This document shows, one piece after another, positions 1 to 6,994 of a DNA stretch of 64,000 nt. Made by a program: the position numbers and the translations under genes. The stretch covers positions 62,001 through 126,000 of the forward strand of contig CACZFF010000006.1 in the NCBI GenBank assembly GCA_902780385.1, read 5' to 3'. The notes beneath the pieces were generated by a model. That model had not been told where the DNA came from. It saw only the letters and a program-made list of their open reading frames with translations, and ran no database searches. Numbering within the stretch: position 1 is the first letter of the stretch; the number at the start of each line of letters is the position of its first letter. This DNA comes from an uncultured Lachnospiraceae bacterium. Its GTDB lineage: Bacteria > Bacillota > Clostridia > Lachnospirales > Lachnospiraceae.

Positions 1-1
1 T

Positions 2-1183
2 ATACCGGGAATTCTGAGCGAACTGTCAAAATTCGGCAAGATCACGGTGCGCCGCATGTACGGGGACTGGTCCCAGGACCGTCTTCACTCCTGGCTGAAC
101 CGAGCGTCCGGATATTCCCTGACACCGGTGATGCAGCCCAATAATACACCGGGCAAAAATGCCTCCGACATCGGTCTGATCATCGATGCCATGGATATTC
201 TTTACACCGGCGATGTGCAGGGTTTCTGTATTGTGTCCAGCGACGGCGATTTCAACAAACTGGCCACAAGACTGCGCGAGGCCGGCAAGGTTGTCATCGG
301 TATGGGTGAAAAAAAGACGCCGGAATCCTTCCGCGTCTCCTGTGAGCGTTTTATTTTTCTGGAAGTCATCAATGAGAGCGAGAGCGATCCGGACGATGAT
401 GTCGTGACTGTGGCGGGCAAGCGGACCCGTACATCCCGGAAAAAGAGTTCCGGAGCTCAGCTTCCGGTACCTGCCGGTTATTACGGCAGTGCTTCCGCCG
501 GCAAGAGCAGCGGCACTGCTTCTGCGGGATCCGATTCCGGCAGCAGGCGGCGCAAAGCGGGGGCTGCTGCATCCTCCTATACGGATACGGGAAGCTACGG
601 TTCCTCCGGCGGCTCCTCCTACGGATCGGGGTCCTATGGTTCTTCTGCCTACCCCGGCAGCACAGACCCCTATATCTATGACGGCACAGGCAGCTACAAT
701 TTCGATCCGGAGACGGTAAGCGATGAGCAGCTTTTTACTCCGCCCGAGACCATTGAGGCCACGATCGTCAAGATGATCGAGGACAATAACGCCGAAGGCA
801 AAGAGACCGGTCTGGGCGAGATCGGCTCCCGCCTTGTGAAGATCTTCCCCGATTTCGATATCCGCAACTACCACTACAGCAAACTTTCTGAGTTCCTCAA
901 GGACCTCCCCTCTCTCTCTGTCGAAAACCGGGACAATGCGGTGTGGGTCTCTCTGAGCAGTTCGCCCGACTCTGATATAGAGAGCCAGATCCTGAAAATT
1001 TTCGAGAAGCATCAGACAGATGACATCTATATCTCGACCCTGAAAAAAGAACTCGAGGAGATAAACGACAAGCTCGATGCCACCATCCGCAAAAGCGGCG
1101 TGACACGCTTCTCCGTCTACCTCAACCGCATGATCCCTTCCGTACAGGTCAACGGCCGGCATGTGATGTTGCGCAAAGACTGA
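2..1183 (+). CDS. NYN-domain (LabA/DUF88-like) protein with C-terminal LOTUS/OST-HTH domain, 5' partial
   Basis: The reading frame is open to the left edge, so the N terminus lies outside the window; 393 residues are visible. The first ~125 visible residues resemble the PIN-like NYN ribonuclease fold, with the acidic stretches DIGLIIDAMD and VSSDGDFN that supply metal-binding aspartates in this family. Visible residues ~245-320 look like a LOTUS/OST-HTH winged helix, a domain known to bind RNA. A second, weaker helix-turn-helix-like stretch runs to the end. Between the domains, roughly residues 145-240, is a low-complexity linker very rich in Ser, Gly and Tyr. The likely role is cytoplasmic RNA binding or cleavage; the substrate is unknown. 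A strong terminator follows at 1278. Confidence 0.8.
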   Translation: MPGILSELSKFGKITVRRMYGDWSQDRLHSWLNRASGYSLTPVMQPNNTPGKNASDIGLIIDAMDILYTGDVQGFCIVSSDGDFNKLATRLREAGKVVIGMGEKKTPESFRVSCERFIFLEVINESESDPDDDVVTVAGKRTRTSRKKSSGAQLPVPAGYYGSASAGKSSGTASAGSDSGSRRRKAGAAASSYTDTGSYGSSGGSSYGSGSYGSSAYPGSTDPYIYDGTGSYNFDPETVSDEQLFTPPETIEATIVKMIEDNNAEGKETGLGEIGSRLVKIFPDFDIRNYHYSKLSEFLKDLPSLSVENRDNAVWVSLSSSPDSDIESQILKIFEKHQTDDIYISTLKKELEEINDKLDATIRKSGVTRFSVYLNRMIPSVQVNGRHVMLRKD

Positions 1184-1277
1184 CCATGGCAGCCCCTCTC
1201 CCGAAGGCAAAAAAAGGCTTCAGCTGTATTTCACATATGCGGCCGTGAGCAGGCGCCTGAAAATATGTATGAAAAGA

Positions 1278-1306
1278 CCCCCGGCGGAACAGCCGGGGGC
1301 TTTTTT
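1278..1306 (+). terminator. Rho-independent terminator of the NYN-LOTUS gene
   Basis: An 8-bp G/C stem (CCCCCGGC at 1278-1285 with GCCGGGGG at 1292-1299), a six-base loop and six T residues at 1301-1306, about 95 bases after the stop codon. Confidence 0.9.
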
Positions 1307-1310
1307 CAGT

Positions 1311-1399
1311 CTCAGATCATCACATGCGGGGGATCATCCCATACGGAGCCGTCCTTGTTGAAATCGATATACTCAGGTCATCACATGCGGGGGATCATC
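1311..1399. repeat. Two direct 28-bp repeats with a protein-like tail between them
   Basis: Positions 1311-1338 and 1372-1399 match at 27 of 28 bases, 61 bases apart. Read on the minus strand, both copies can encode a tail ending DDPPHVM(I/T) and a stop. The left copy is preceded by an open stretch reading EYIDFNKDGSVW. This looks like the remnant of a gene 3' end, partly duplicated, downstream of the alpha/beta hydrolase. No start or ribosome binding site is visible. Confidence 0.7.
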
Positions 1400-1411
1400 A
1401 CTTAAGCGGTA

Positions 1412-2461
1412 TTACATAAGGGGAATTTCATGTGCGTGAAGAAAGCGCTCGACACGTGCCCAATAGGTCTCAGGATCGACATTGACAGATTGGACGTGGT
1501 CGGCCTCGGGAATCCAGAGAAATGCTTTTTCACAGGATGCCGCTTTATAGAGGGCGGGCATCATCCGCGGCGGAACAAGGCCGTCGGCCTGTCCGTGGAT
1601 AAAGAGTGTCGGTGTCTTGGAGTGTGCTACTGCCTGAATCGGTGCAGCTTTCCTGATATCATAGCCGGCCTGCACAAGCGCAATGGCACGCAGGGCTTCG
1701 AGCATAACAGGTGCGGGGACCACCGCTGCATCCTCCTTCTTGTAGACAAATGTCAAGACATCCACAGCAGATGTGTAGGAAGAATCGGAGACAGCTGCCA
1801 CCACCTGTTTGGGAAGATTATATCCCGTGGTCATCAGGACTGTAGCCGCACCCATGGAAATACCGTGGAGGATGATCCTGGCTGCAGGATCTTTTTCCAG
1901 GATCCAGTCGATCCAGCGCAGAATGTCACGGCTGTCATCATAGCCCATACCCACATAATTGCCGTCACTCCGGCCGTGGCCGCGCAGGTCCGGGAGCAGC
2001 ACATTCATACCGTAGCGGTCGCGGTAGACAGATGCATAAAGCCCCACGCTGTCGGCTGCGTTGGCGTAGCCGTGTACACAGATGGCATAATAATGTCTGG
2101 CGGTTTCCGCGGGAATATAATTGCCGTGCAGGTGAAGCCCGTCGTCGCTCCGGATATAAATATCCTCGCGCATGGAATGGGTTTTCATCCACTTGCGGCC
2201 GGCAGCATATTCTTTCTCAAGAGGCTTTGAGTCAAGTCGGGGATCATGTTTTTTGGGCGTCAGTGCATACTTGTAAAAATGTCCTGCCGCCCCGACCAGA
2301 GCGCCCGTACCCGCACAGGCTCCGGTCAGTAATACAAGACCTGCCGCATCGCAAAGGCTTTTGCCGATTCTTGATGTCATAGATTTTTCCTTCTCTTCTT
2401 TCCTGTTTACAGTATTTCCGCTGCTGTCTTTTACCTTGCTGTTTTTTCCCGTTTTTTTCAT
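1412..2461 (-). CDS. Membrane-anchored alpha/beta hydrolase
   Basis: This 349-residue protein has a basic N terminus, one hydrophobic segment at about 36-62 and an alpha/beta hydrolase domain (serine aminopeptidase S33-like). The probable triad is Ser202 in the nucleophile elbow GISMG, Asp293 in HGQADGLVP and His322 in EADHVQS. PDLRGHGRS near 157-165 is the usual oxyanion-region signature. The substrate cannot be read from sequence; relatives are esterases, lipases or peptidases. The start at 2461 has GAGG nine bases upstream. An internal ATG at 2380 has a better AAGGA site seven bases upstream and may be the true start, removing the charged leader. The gene is transcribed separately from its neighbours. 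Confidence 0.85.
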   Translation of the reverse strand: MKKTGKNSKVKDSSGNTVNRKEEKEKSMTSRIGKSLCDAAGLVLLTGACAGTGALVGAAGHFYKYALTPKKHDPRLDSKPLEKEYAAGRKWMKTHSMREDIYIRSDDGLHLHGNYIPAETARHYYAICVHGYANAADSVGLYASVYRDRYGMNVLLPDLRGHGRSDGNYVGMGYDDSRDILRWIDWILEKDPAARIILHGISMGAATVLMTTGYNLPKQVVAAVSDSSYTSAVDVLTFVYKKEDAAVVPAPVMLEALRAIALVQAGYDIRKAAPIQAVAHSKTPTLFIHGQADGLVPPRMMPALYKAASCEKAFLWIPEADHVQSVNVDPETYWARVERFLHAHEIPLM

Positions 2462-2539
2462 AACACTATGCCTCGCGCTGTTTCAGCGTTCCCTTCGATG
2501 CTCTCAGGGTTCTGAACGTTTACTTTTGATCAGCTCTCT

Positions 2540-5332
2540 CTATCGAACCCGCAGGGCTGCTGTCAGCAGGAAACGGGTTGAGCCGGAGCTGCTCCGTGCA
2601 TTGAGGCTGCCGCCCATGAGGGCAGCGGCTTCCTGCGCCGCATAGAGTACCGGTCTTCCCGCGGATGCGGCATCAGCCGGATCTTCCGCCTCAAACATGG
2701 CCTGCATCCCTGTCTCCGGAATCCTTTTTCCGTCGTCATCAATCCTGAAGTACAGATTTACCAGACCTCCGGAAGGGCGGTCAGCACGGCAGTGGACACT
2801 GATGATTCCGCCTGTCCTCGCACGGCCTACCGCATTCTCAATGATCTCGCACAGAGCCTGTCTGAGAAGCGAAGCATACCCGTATACATTTGAGGGAAAT
2901 CTGCTGTCCAGATACAGACGGAGTGTGATCTCCCTGTCCGAGCAGATGCTGTCCTCATAGACCATAATATCCCGTATAAAGGACTCCGGGGAGAAAGCCT
3001 CCTCCCGCAGAACAGTCTTTCCGGGGGAGGCACTTGCCGCAGGGGCAGCGGGAGTATCAAGCTGCAGCTGTTCCTCTTCCCCGTCATCGGCCGGCCCCAT
3101 AGAGGAAAACACCTTCAGGGACCGGCCCCGGGTCATCCAGTCCCCTTGGCGGATGACTGTTTCCGAAGGCTGCATTACTGCCGAAGACTGCATTTCTTTC
3201 GAAGGCTGTATTGATGCCGAAGGATGCATTTCTTTCGAAGGCTGTATTGAGATCGGAGAATGCAATGATGCCGATGGCTTCATTGCTGCAGAAGGCTGCA
3301 TTGTTGCCGCAGACTTCATTGATCCCGCGGATGATCCCGCCGCGGACGACTGCAGCGTCGCCGCAGGCAGGATCGCAGGTCCCATAGCCTCCGTGATTTT
3401 CACACGGTCTGTATACAGGCCGTCTGTCTGTTCTTTTTGACGTTCTTCGTTCTGTTCCCTGAGCTGCCTGAGCTGCTCTTCGAGAAGAAGACGCCGGGAT
3501 CTTTCCCTCTGCAGCTGCTGTTCCAGCTGACGGCTGCGCTGCTGAGCCTCGCGCAGCTGCTCTTCGAGAAGGCTGCGGGCACTGCAGGCTTCTTTGACCT
3601 GCCTCTGGGCGCGGGCTTCGTGATTGCGGATCCTTCGGGCAGCATCTTCTTCAACCCTGTCGCGCTCCGCCGCGATCTGTTTCTGCGCCGTCCTGGCTTC
3701 TTCCAGCTGACGGCTCATCAGGGCGCCGCGCTTCTTTTCCTCCGACAGACTGTATTCAATACGCGTCATCTCCTCGGCATGCTTTTTCTCAGCTTCCTTT
3801 AAGGAGATGCTGAGCTCGCCCAGCTTGCCGGCCGCATTTTCCTTAGCCTTTTTGAGGTCTGCCCGGAGCTGTTCCTGACCGGCACGTCCCATCTTCATAG
3901 CACGGTCGACCCGGGTTTCCATTTCCTTCTGCGCAGCTTCCCGGTCATAATAGAACAGATACAGCCGCATGGTCCCGTCTTTTTCCCTGACGCGCCGGAC
4001 CATCAGTTCCACCCGGACAGCCTTTTCGTCCGCCTGGTCAGGTCTTTTGACACGGAAGATCCCGCATGAAACCGCCTTGCCGGTCGCTGTCTTGTCCGGA
4101 TTGAAAATATAGGATGTCAGCAGACGGTCGCGGGTGATACTCGTGAGTTCCAGCCCGTAGAAAGGGTCCTCCAGGATGTTCTTCATATACACACTGTTGG
4201 ACACACCGAACATGGAAGGAATATTTTTACTGGTAAAAAACACTCTCGGACCGCCGTTGGAAATCTTTACGGCCTGTGCTTTTGCCGCAGCCGCCTTCTC
4301 CGTGAAGTTGTTTTCCCTGCGGCGTCCGCGGTAGATCTTGACATCGCCGTCCTCCTGCACAGCTTGTTCGGGGGCGGTTTTCCCTCTGCTGTCAGTGCTG
4401 TCAGTTCTTTCAGTGCTTTCACCGCCGGAAGCTGCAGCATTCTCCCCTGCGGGATCCTTTTCCTCAGCTTTTTTCAGCATAGTCCCCGGAGGATACTCAA
4501 TCCCGCAGATTGCCTCCGGAATCTGACGCAGGATCTCAGTGGCTGAATCCAGCCGCTCCTGGAGCCGGTCTGCGGTGATCCGGAAGCCGGTCGTCTCCTG
4601 AAAGACACAGTAATAGACGGTGCCGCCGTCTGCCTGATAGGCGGGCGCCCCCTTCATCCGGTAATAAAAGCTGTTGCCGTCCCGGCGGTAAAAACGCAGA
4701 TTTGCAGTGATGCTGCCTCCGTTTTTGCGCGCCTCCGCAATTTCCTCCTGAATTCTGTCCCGGTCTTCCTCCGAGGCCATGAAAAAGGGATTCTGTTCCA
4801 TTGCGCGCGCAAATTCATCCTGCTTGTAACGAAGCCGGTGGGCAAAAAACTCATTGTAATAAATCGCCTGTTCCCGCCGTCCGTCCAGACAGGCGAGGAT
4901 CATCACGCCGCACGGAAGATTGTCAATAAATCCGCGCAGCTGTTCAGAACTGTCACGCTCGGATTTTTTGGAAAAATGCAGAAATGTGATCTCAAGCTGT
5001 CTGCTGCGCCGGCAGATTGCCATGGAACACCGCAGATAGAGCGGCCTCTCCTCTTCCCTTGATACGAGATTAATCTCGTAGGCCACTGTCATGATATTAT
5101 CCGCGCTCGGGGAACTCTTGATGGAGATCAGGTCAACATATCGTGGCTCTGTCTCCTGCTTGATCTGCTTGCGCAGAAACTTCAGCACCGCACCTTCCGA
5201 AAGGAAATGGTGCATGTTCTCCGGTGTGATCCATACCAGATCTCCCGCCAGCATTTTCTGACAGGCATCGGCATCTCTTTGATCAAATAATCTATATAAA
5301 AACTCTTTTCCGAAATCAATAGGTGTTTTCAT
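2540..5332 (-). CDS. Large multi-domain sensor: SnoaL-like, PAS, coiled coil and HATPase-like C terminus
   Basis: From the ATG at 5332 the protein has 930 residues. Residues ~1-120 look like a SnoaL/NTF2-type fold. Residues ~135-250 form a PAS-like domain, and another PAS-like region follows at ~370-480. A long Glu/Lys/Gln/Arg-rich coiled coil spans ~480-640, then nine hexapeptide repeats (672-725). A GHKL ATPase-like end follows, with an N-box-like EIIENAV near 835 and a degenerate G1 box, DDDGKRIP. No phosphoacceptor histidine helix is evident and the G2 box is weak, so kinase activity is uncertain. No response regulator lies nearby. The frame extends to 5437, but the ATG at 5332 begins the conserved-looking domain; neither start has a good ribosome binding site. 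No membrane segments are visible, suggesting a soluble sensor. Confidence 0.75.
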   Translation of the reverse strand: MKTPIDFGKEFLYRLFDQRDADACQKMLAGDLVWITPENMHHFLSEGAVLKFLRKQIKQETEPRYVDLISIKSSPSADNIMTVAYEINLVSREEERPLYLRCSMAICRRSRQLEITFLHFSKKSERDSSEQLRGFIDNLPCGVMILACLDGRREQAIYYNEFFAHRLRYKQDEFARAMEQNPFFMASEEDRDRIQEEIAEARKNGGSITANLRFYRRDGNSFYYRMKGAPAYQADGGTVYYCVFQETTGFRITADRLQERLDSATEILRQIPEAICGIEYPPGTMLKKAEEKDPAGENAAASGGESTERTDSTDSRGKTAPEQAVQEDGDVKIYRGRRRENNFTEKAAAAKAQAVKISNGGPRVFFTSKNIPSMFGVSNSVYMKNILEDPFYGLELTSITRDRLLTSYIFNPDKTATGKAVSCGIFRVKRPDQADEKAVRVELMVRRVREKDGTMRLYLFYYDREAAQKEMETRVDRAMKMGRAGQEQLRADLKKAKENAAGKLGELSISLKEAEKKHAEEMTRIEYSLSEEKKRGALMSRQLEEARTAQKQIAAERDRVEEDAARRIRNHEARAQRQVKEACSARSLLEEQLREAQQRSRQLEQQLQRERSRRLLLEEQLRQLREQNEERQKEQTDGLYTDRVKITEAMGPAILPAATLQSSAAGSSAGSMKSAATMQPSAAMKPSASLHSPISIQPSKEMHPSASIQPSKEMQSSAVMQPSETVIRQGDWMTRGRSLKVFSSMGPADDGEEEQLQLDTPAAPAASASPGKTVLREEAFSPESFIRDIMVYEDSICSDREITLRLYLDSRFPSNVYGYASLLRQALCEIIENAVGRARTGGIISVHCRADRPSGGLVNLYFRIDDDGKRIPETGMQAMFEAEDPADAASAGRPVLYAAQEAAALMGGSLNARSSSGSTRFLLTAALRVR
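3158..3319 (-). repeat. Nine tandem 18-bp units encoding hexapeptide repeats
   Basis: Inside the PAS/HATPase gene, nine in-frame 18-bp units encode hexapeptides of the form (M/I)-(Q/K/H)-P-S-x-x, for example MQPSET, IQPSKE and MHPSAS. The units have diverged, so this is an old expansion. It forms a probably disordered linker between the coiled coil and the ATPase-like domain. Confidence 0.9.
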
Positions 5333-5554
5333 GTCCCCATTATAACAGAGCCGGCGGTATTTTTCGCATCTTTTTCTCTCAGTTTTTGAACACGCAGTTT
5401 TAAATCGGTTACAGGAGTACAGGTCCATCTGAATCATCTGAACAGAGGTGAGCTTTCACACAGGTTTTACTGCCCTTTTCAGCAGCTTCTTCCCTTCGGG
5501 ACCCGCTGATTTCAGGCGGGTCTGAGCCATCATCCTGCTTATGCCCTGCGCAAG

Positions 5555-5577
5555 TAAAAAAACGGGCTGCCGCCCGC
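5555..5577 (-). terminator. Minus-strand hairpin followed by a T tract
   Basis: On the minus strand CGGGC, a GGCA loop and GCCCG (5576-5563) are followed by seven T residues (5562-5556). It would terminate minus-strand transcription coming from the R1 region (5732-5878), although no minus-strand gene is visible there. Confidence 0.6.
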
Positions 5578-5731
5578 CAAATCAATGTGACAGAAAATCC
5601 ACTCATCTTTGAATTATCCGGCGTTATTTTTAGTGTTTATTGCGCTAAAAAGCACTTTTTCTCCCATTATTGCATATACTTGTGGTTATGACCTCGTGTT
5701 CATAAACATGTCTGAGTACGTAACATTATAT

Positions 5732-5878
5732 GATGTAAAGGTCAAAAGGTATCCAATGGCTCTGAGTCTCGTCAAGCTACACAAACAGCCGAAGGGCCTT
5801 GGCGAGCGGCCGGTACTTGGCCGCTGTTTTTTAGCGGCCTTAGTACCGCTGCCAGCGAGGGTAGAGCGAGAGCGTGCC
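5732..5878. repeat. Dispersed modular element R1, copy 1
   Basis: It shares three blocks with 54065-54182. The 22 bases at 5732-5753 match 54161-54182 exactly, inverted. The 35 bases at 5844-5878 match 54126-54160 exactly, inverted. The 21 bases at 5767-5787 match 54099-54119 with one change, in the same orientation. The order and relative orientation of the blocks differ between copies. A plus-strand terminator (5805-5832) is present only in this copy. No transposase or long ORF is associated. It ends 26 bases before the start of the XRE gene at 5904. Confidence 0.85.
5805..5832 (+). terminator. Plus-strand terminator inside R1 copy 1
   Basis: GCGGCC (5806-5811), a seven-base loop and GGCCGC (5819-5824), followed by TG and six T residues. 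No coding sequence precedes it on the plus strand for over 4 kb, so it may end a short untranslated transcript starting within or just before R1. Confidence 0.7.
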
Positions 5879-5903
5879 TATATTATCTATATGGAGATTA
5901 CAT

Positions 5904-6128
5904 ATGCGTTACACAGAAAGACTTCGTACTTTGCGGGAGGAAAGATCTCTTACCCAGGAAAGCATTGCGGAAGTACTTACAGTATCGCAGCGCACTTACA
6001 GTGATTATGAATCCGGCCGAGTGCGCATTCCTGTGGACAGACTGATAAAGTTGGCACAATTCTACAATTGCAGCCTCGATTATATCTCCGGGGCAAGTGA
6101 TATACGCAGGCCCTATCCCGGAAAGTAA
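5904..6128 (+). CDS. Small XRE-family helix-turn-helix regulator
   Basis: The 74-residue protein is almost entirely one XRE/Cro-type DNA-binding domain. The helix-turn-helix spans about residues 15-45, with SLTQESIAEVLTVSQRTYS followed by a DYESGR-type turn. The C-terminal part, YNCSLDYISGAS, is typical of single-domain XRE regulators. The ATG at 5904 is chosen because GGAG lies seven bases upstream; an upstream in-frame start at 5874 would begin inside the R1 repeat. A terminator follows at 6170, so it is monocistronic. Its target is unknown; XRE proteins of this size often regulate themselves or adjacent genes. Confidence 0.85.
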   Translation: MRYTERLRTLREERSLTQESIAEVLTVSQRTYSDYESGRVRIPVDRLIKLAQFYNCSLDYISGASDIRRPYPGK

Positions 6129-6169
6129 AAATATAAAATATGGTATATTCAATGCCCAGGCAGGGAACA

Positions 6170-6193
6170 GGCAGGAGCCTTTCCTGCCTTTTT
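6170..6193 (+). terminator. Terminator of the XRE gene
   Basis: GGCAGG (6170-6175) pairs with CCTGCC (6183-6188), followed by five T residues. It lies about 40 bases after the XRE stop codon. Confidence 0.85.
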
Positions 6194-6453
6194 GTAGTGC
6201 ATGGCCCATTGGAGTCTGCGGCATTCCCAATGAGCCATGTCGACAGGTTCGCAAACGCGCAATCTTCAGTTGAATTCTTTTGTGTGTCTTGTTAAGATAA
6301 TCAGAGTCGCAAGTCAAAGTTTCCGGCCATGCCGGAGCACTTGGGCGGGCAGGCATCGAAGCGGCTTTTCGCAGTTTTTGCGTGAAGATCCGGGTGCGGC
6401 TGATCAGAATGATTTGATTTTTACAGTAAAGAGGACCTGTCGAAAGGACACAG
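6194..6453. other. Gene-free leader before rlmH with an imperfect inverted repeat
   Basis: No credible ORF is present. Positions 6201-6212 (ATGGCCCATTGG) and 6227-6238 form an inverted repeat with one mismatch around a 14-base loop; no T tract follows. The rest should hold the rlmH promoter, but no hexamers are clear enough to name. Confidence 0.5.
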
Positions 6454-6939
6454 ATGATAAGACTTTTATGTGTCGGGAAAATGAAAGATAAGGCTCTCCA
6501 GTCCTTAGTTTCGGAATATGTCAAGCGGATCTCGGCTTTTTCCAAAGTTGACGTGCTTGAGGTAAAGGATGAGCCCAATGCCCATGCGGAGCGGGACGCG
6601 GAGACTGTCCGCATCAAAGACAATGAAGCGGAGCGTGTGCTCTCAAAGCTTCGGGACCAGGACCTGGTCATCCTGCTGGATCTGGGCGGAAAAATGTGGG
6701 ACAGCGAGAAATTCGCACAGCAGCTGGGCAGCTGGCAGCTGAAAGCCGGACAGAAGGGCGGCGATCTTGTCTTTGTCATCGCAGGTTCCCTGGGGCCGGG
6801 CAAAGCGCTCCTGGAGCGCTCGGATGTCCGCTGGAAGCTGTCCGACCTGACATTCACACACCTCATCACCAGGGTGCTGATCCTGGAACAGATCTACCGC
6901 GGGTTCATGATCCTGAACGGCCGGACCTACCACAAATGA
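6454..6939 (+). CDS. rlmH: 23S rRNA (pseudouridine1915-N3)-methyltransferase RlmH
   Basis: The 161-residue length and sequence match the SPOUT-class RlmH family, which uses SAM to methylate pseudouridine 1915 of 23S rRNA on assembled 70S ribosomes. Visible family features are the N-terminal MIRLLCVGKMKDKAL, the GGDLVFVIAGSLGPG segment that forms the SAM-binding trefoil knot near residues 107-122, and the C terminus ending RGFMILNGRTYHK. An AAAGGA ribosome binding site lies seven bases before the ATG. proA follows on the same strand after 55 bases, with its own strong ribosome binding site. Confidence 0.97.
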   Translation: MIRLLCVGKMKDKALQSLVSEYVKRISAFSKVDVLEVKDEPNAHAERDAETVRIKDNEAERVLSKLRDQDLVILLDLGGKMWDSEKFAQQLGSWQLKAGQKGGDLVFVIAGSLGPGKALLERSDVRWKLSDLTFTHLITRVLILEQIYRGFMILNGRTYHK

Positions 6940-6994
6940 CGTTACAAGGCACGTACCCCCTAAGGGCGTGTTAACCAGTACAAGGAGGTATATG

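Noticed and set aside
26-1210. 394-residue open frame on the minus strand opposite the NYN-LOTUS gene
   Set aside because: It mirrors the plus-strand gene, has no ribosome binding site or recognisable domain, and the plus frame has clear NYN and LOTUS motifs.
5500-5522. Hairpin GACCCGC/GCGGGTC
   Set aside because: There is no T tract on either strand and no adjacent gene end that needs a terminator; left unannotated.
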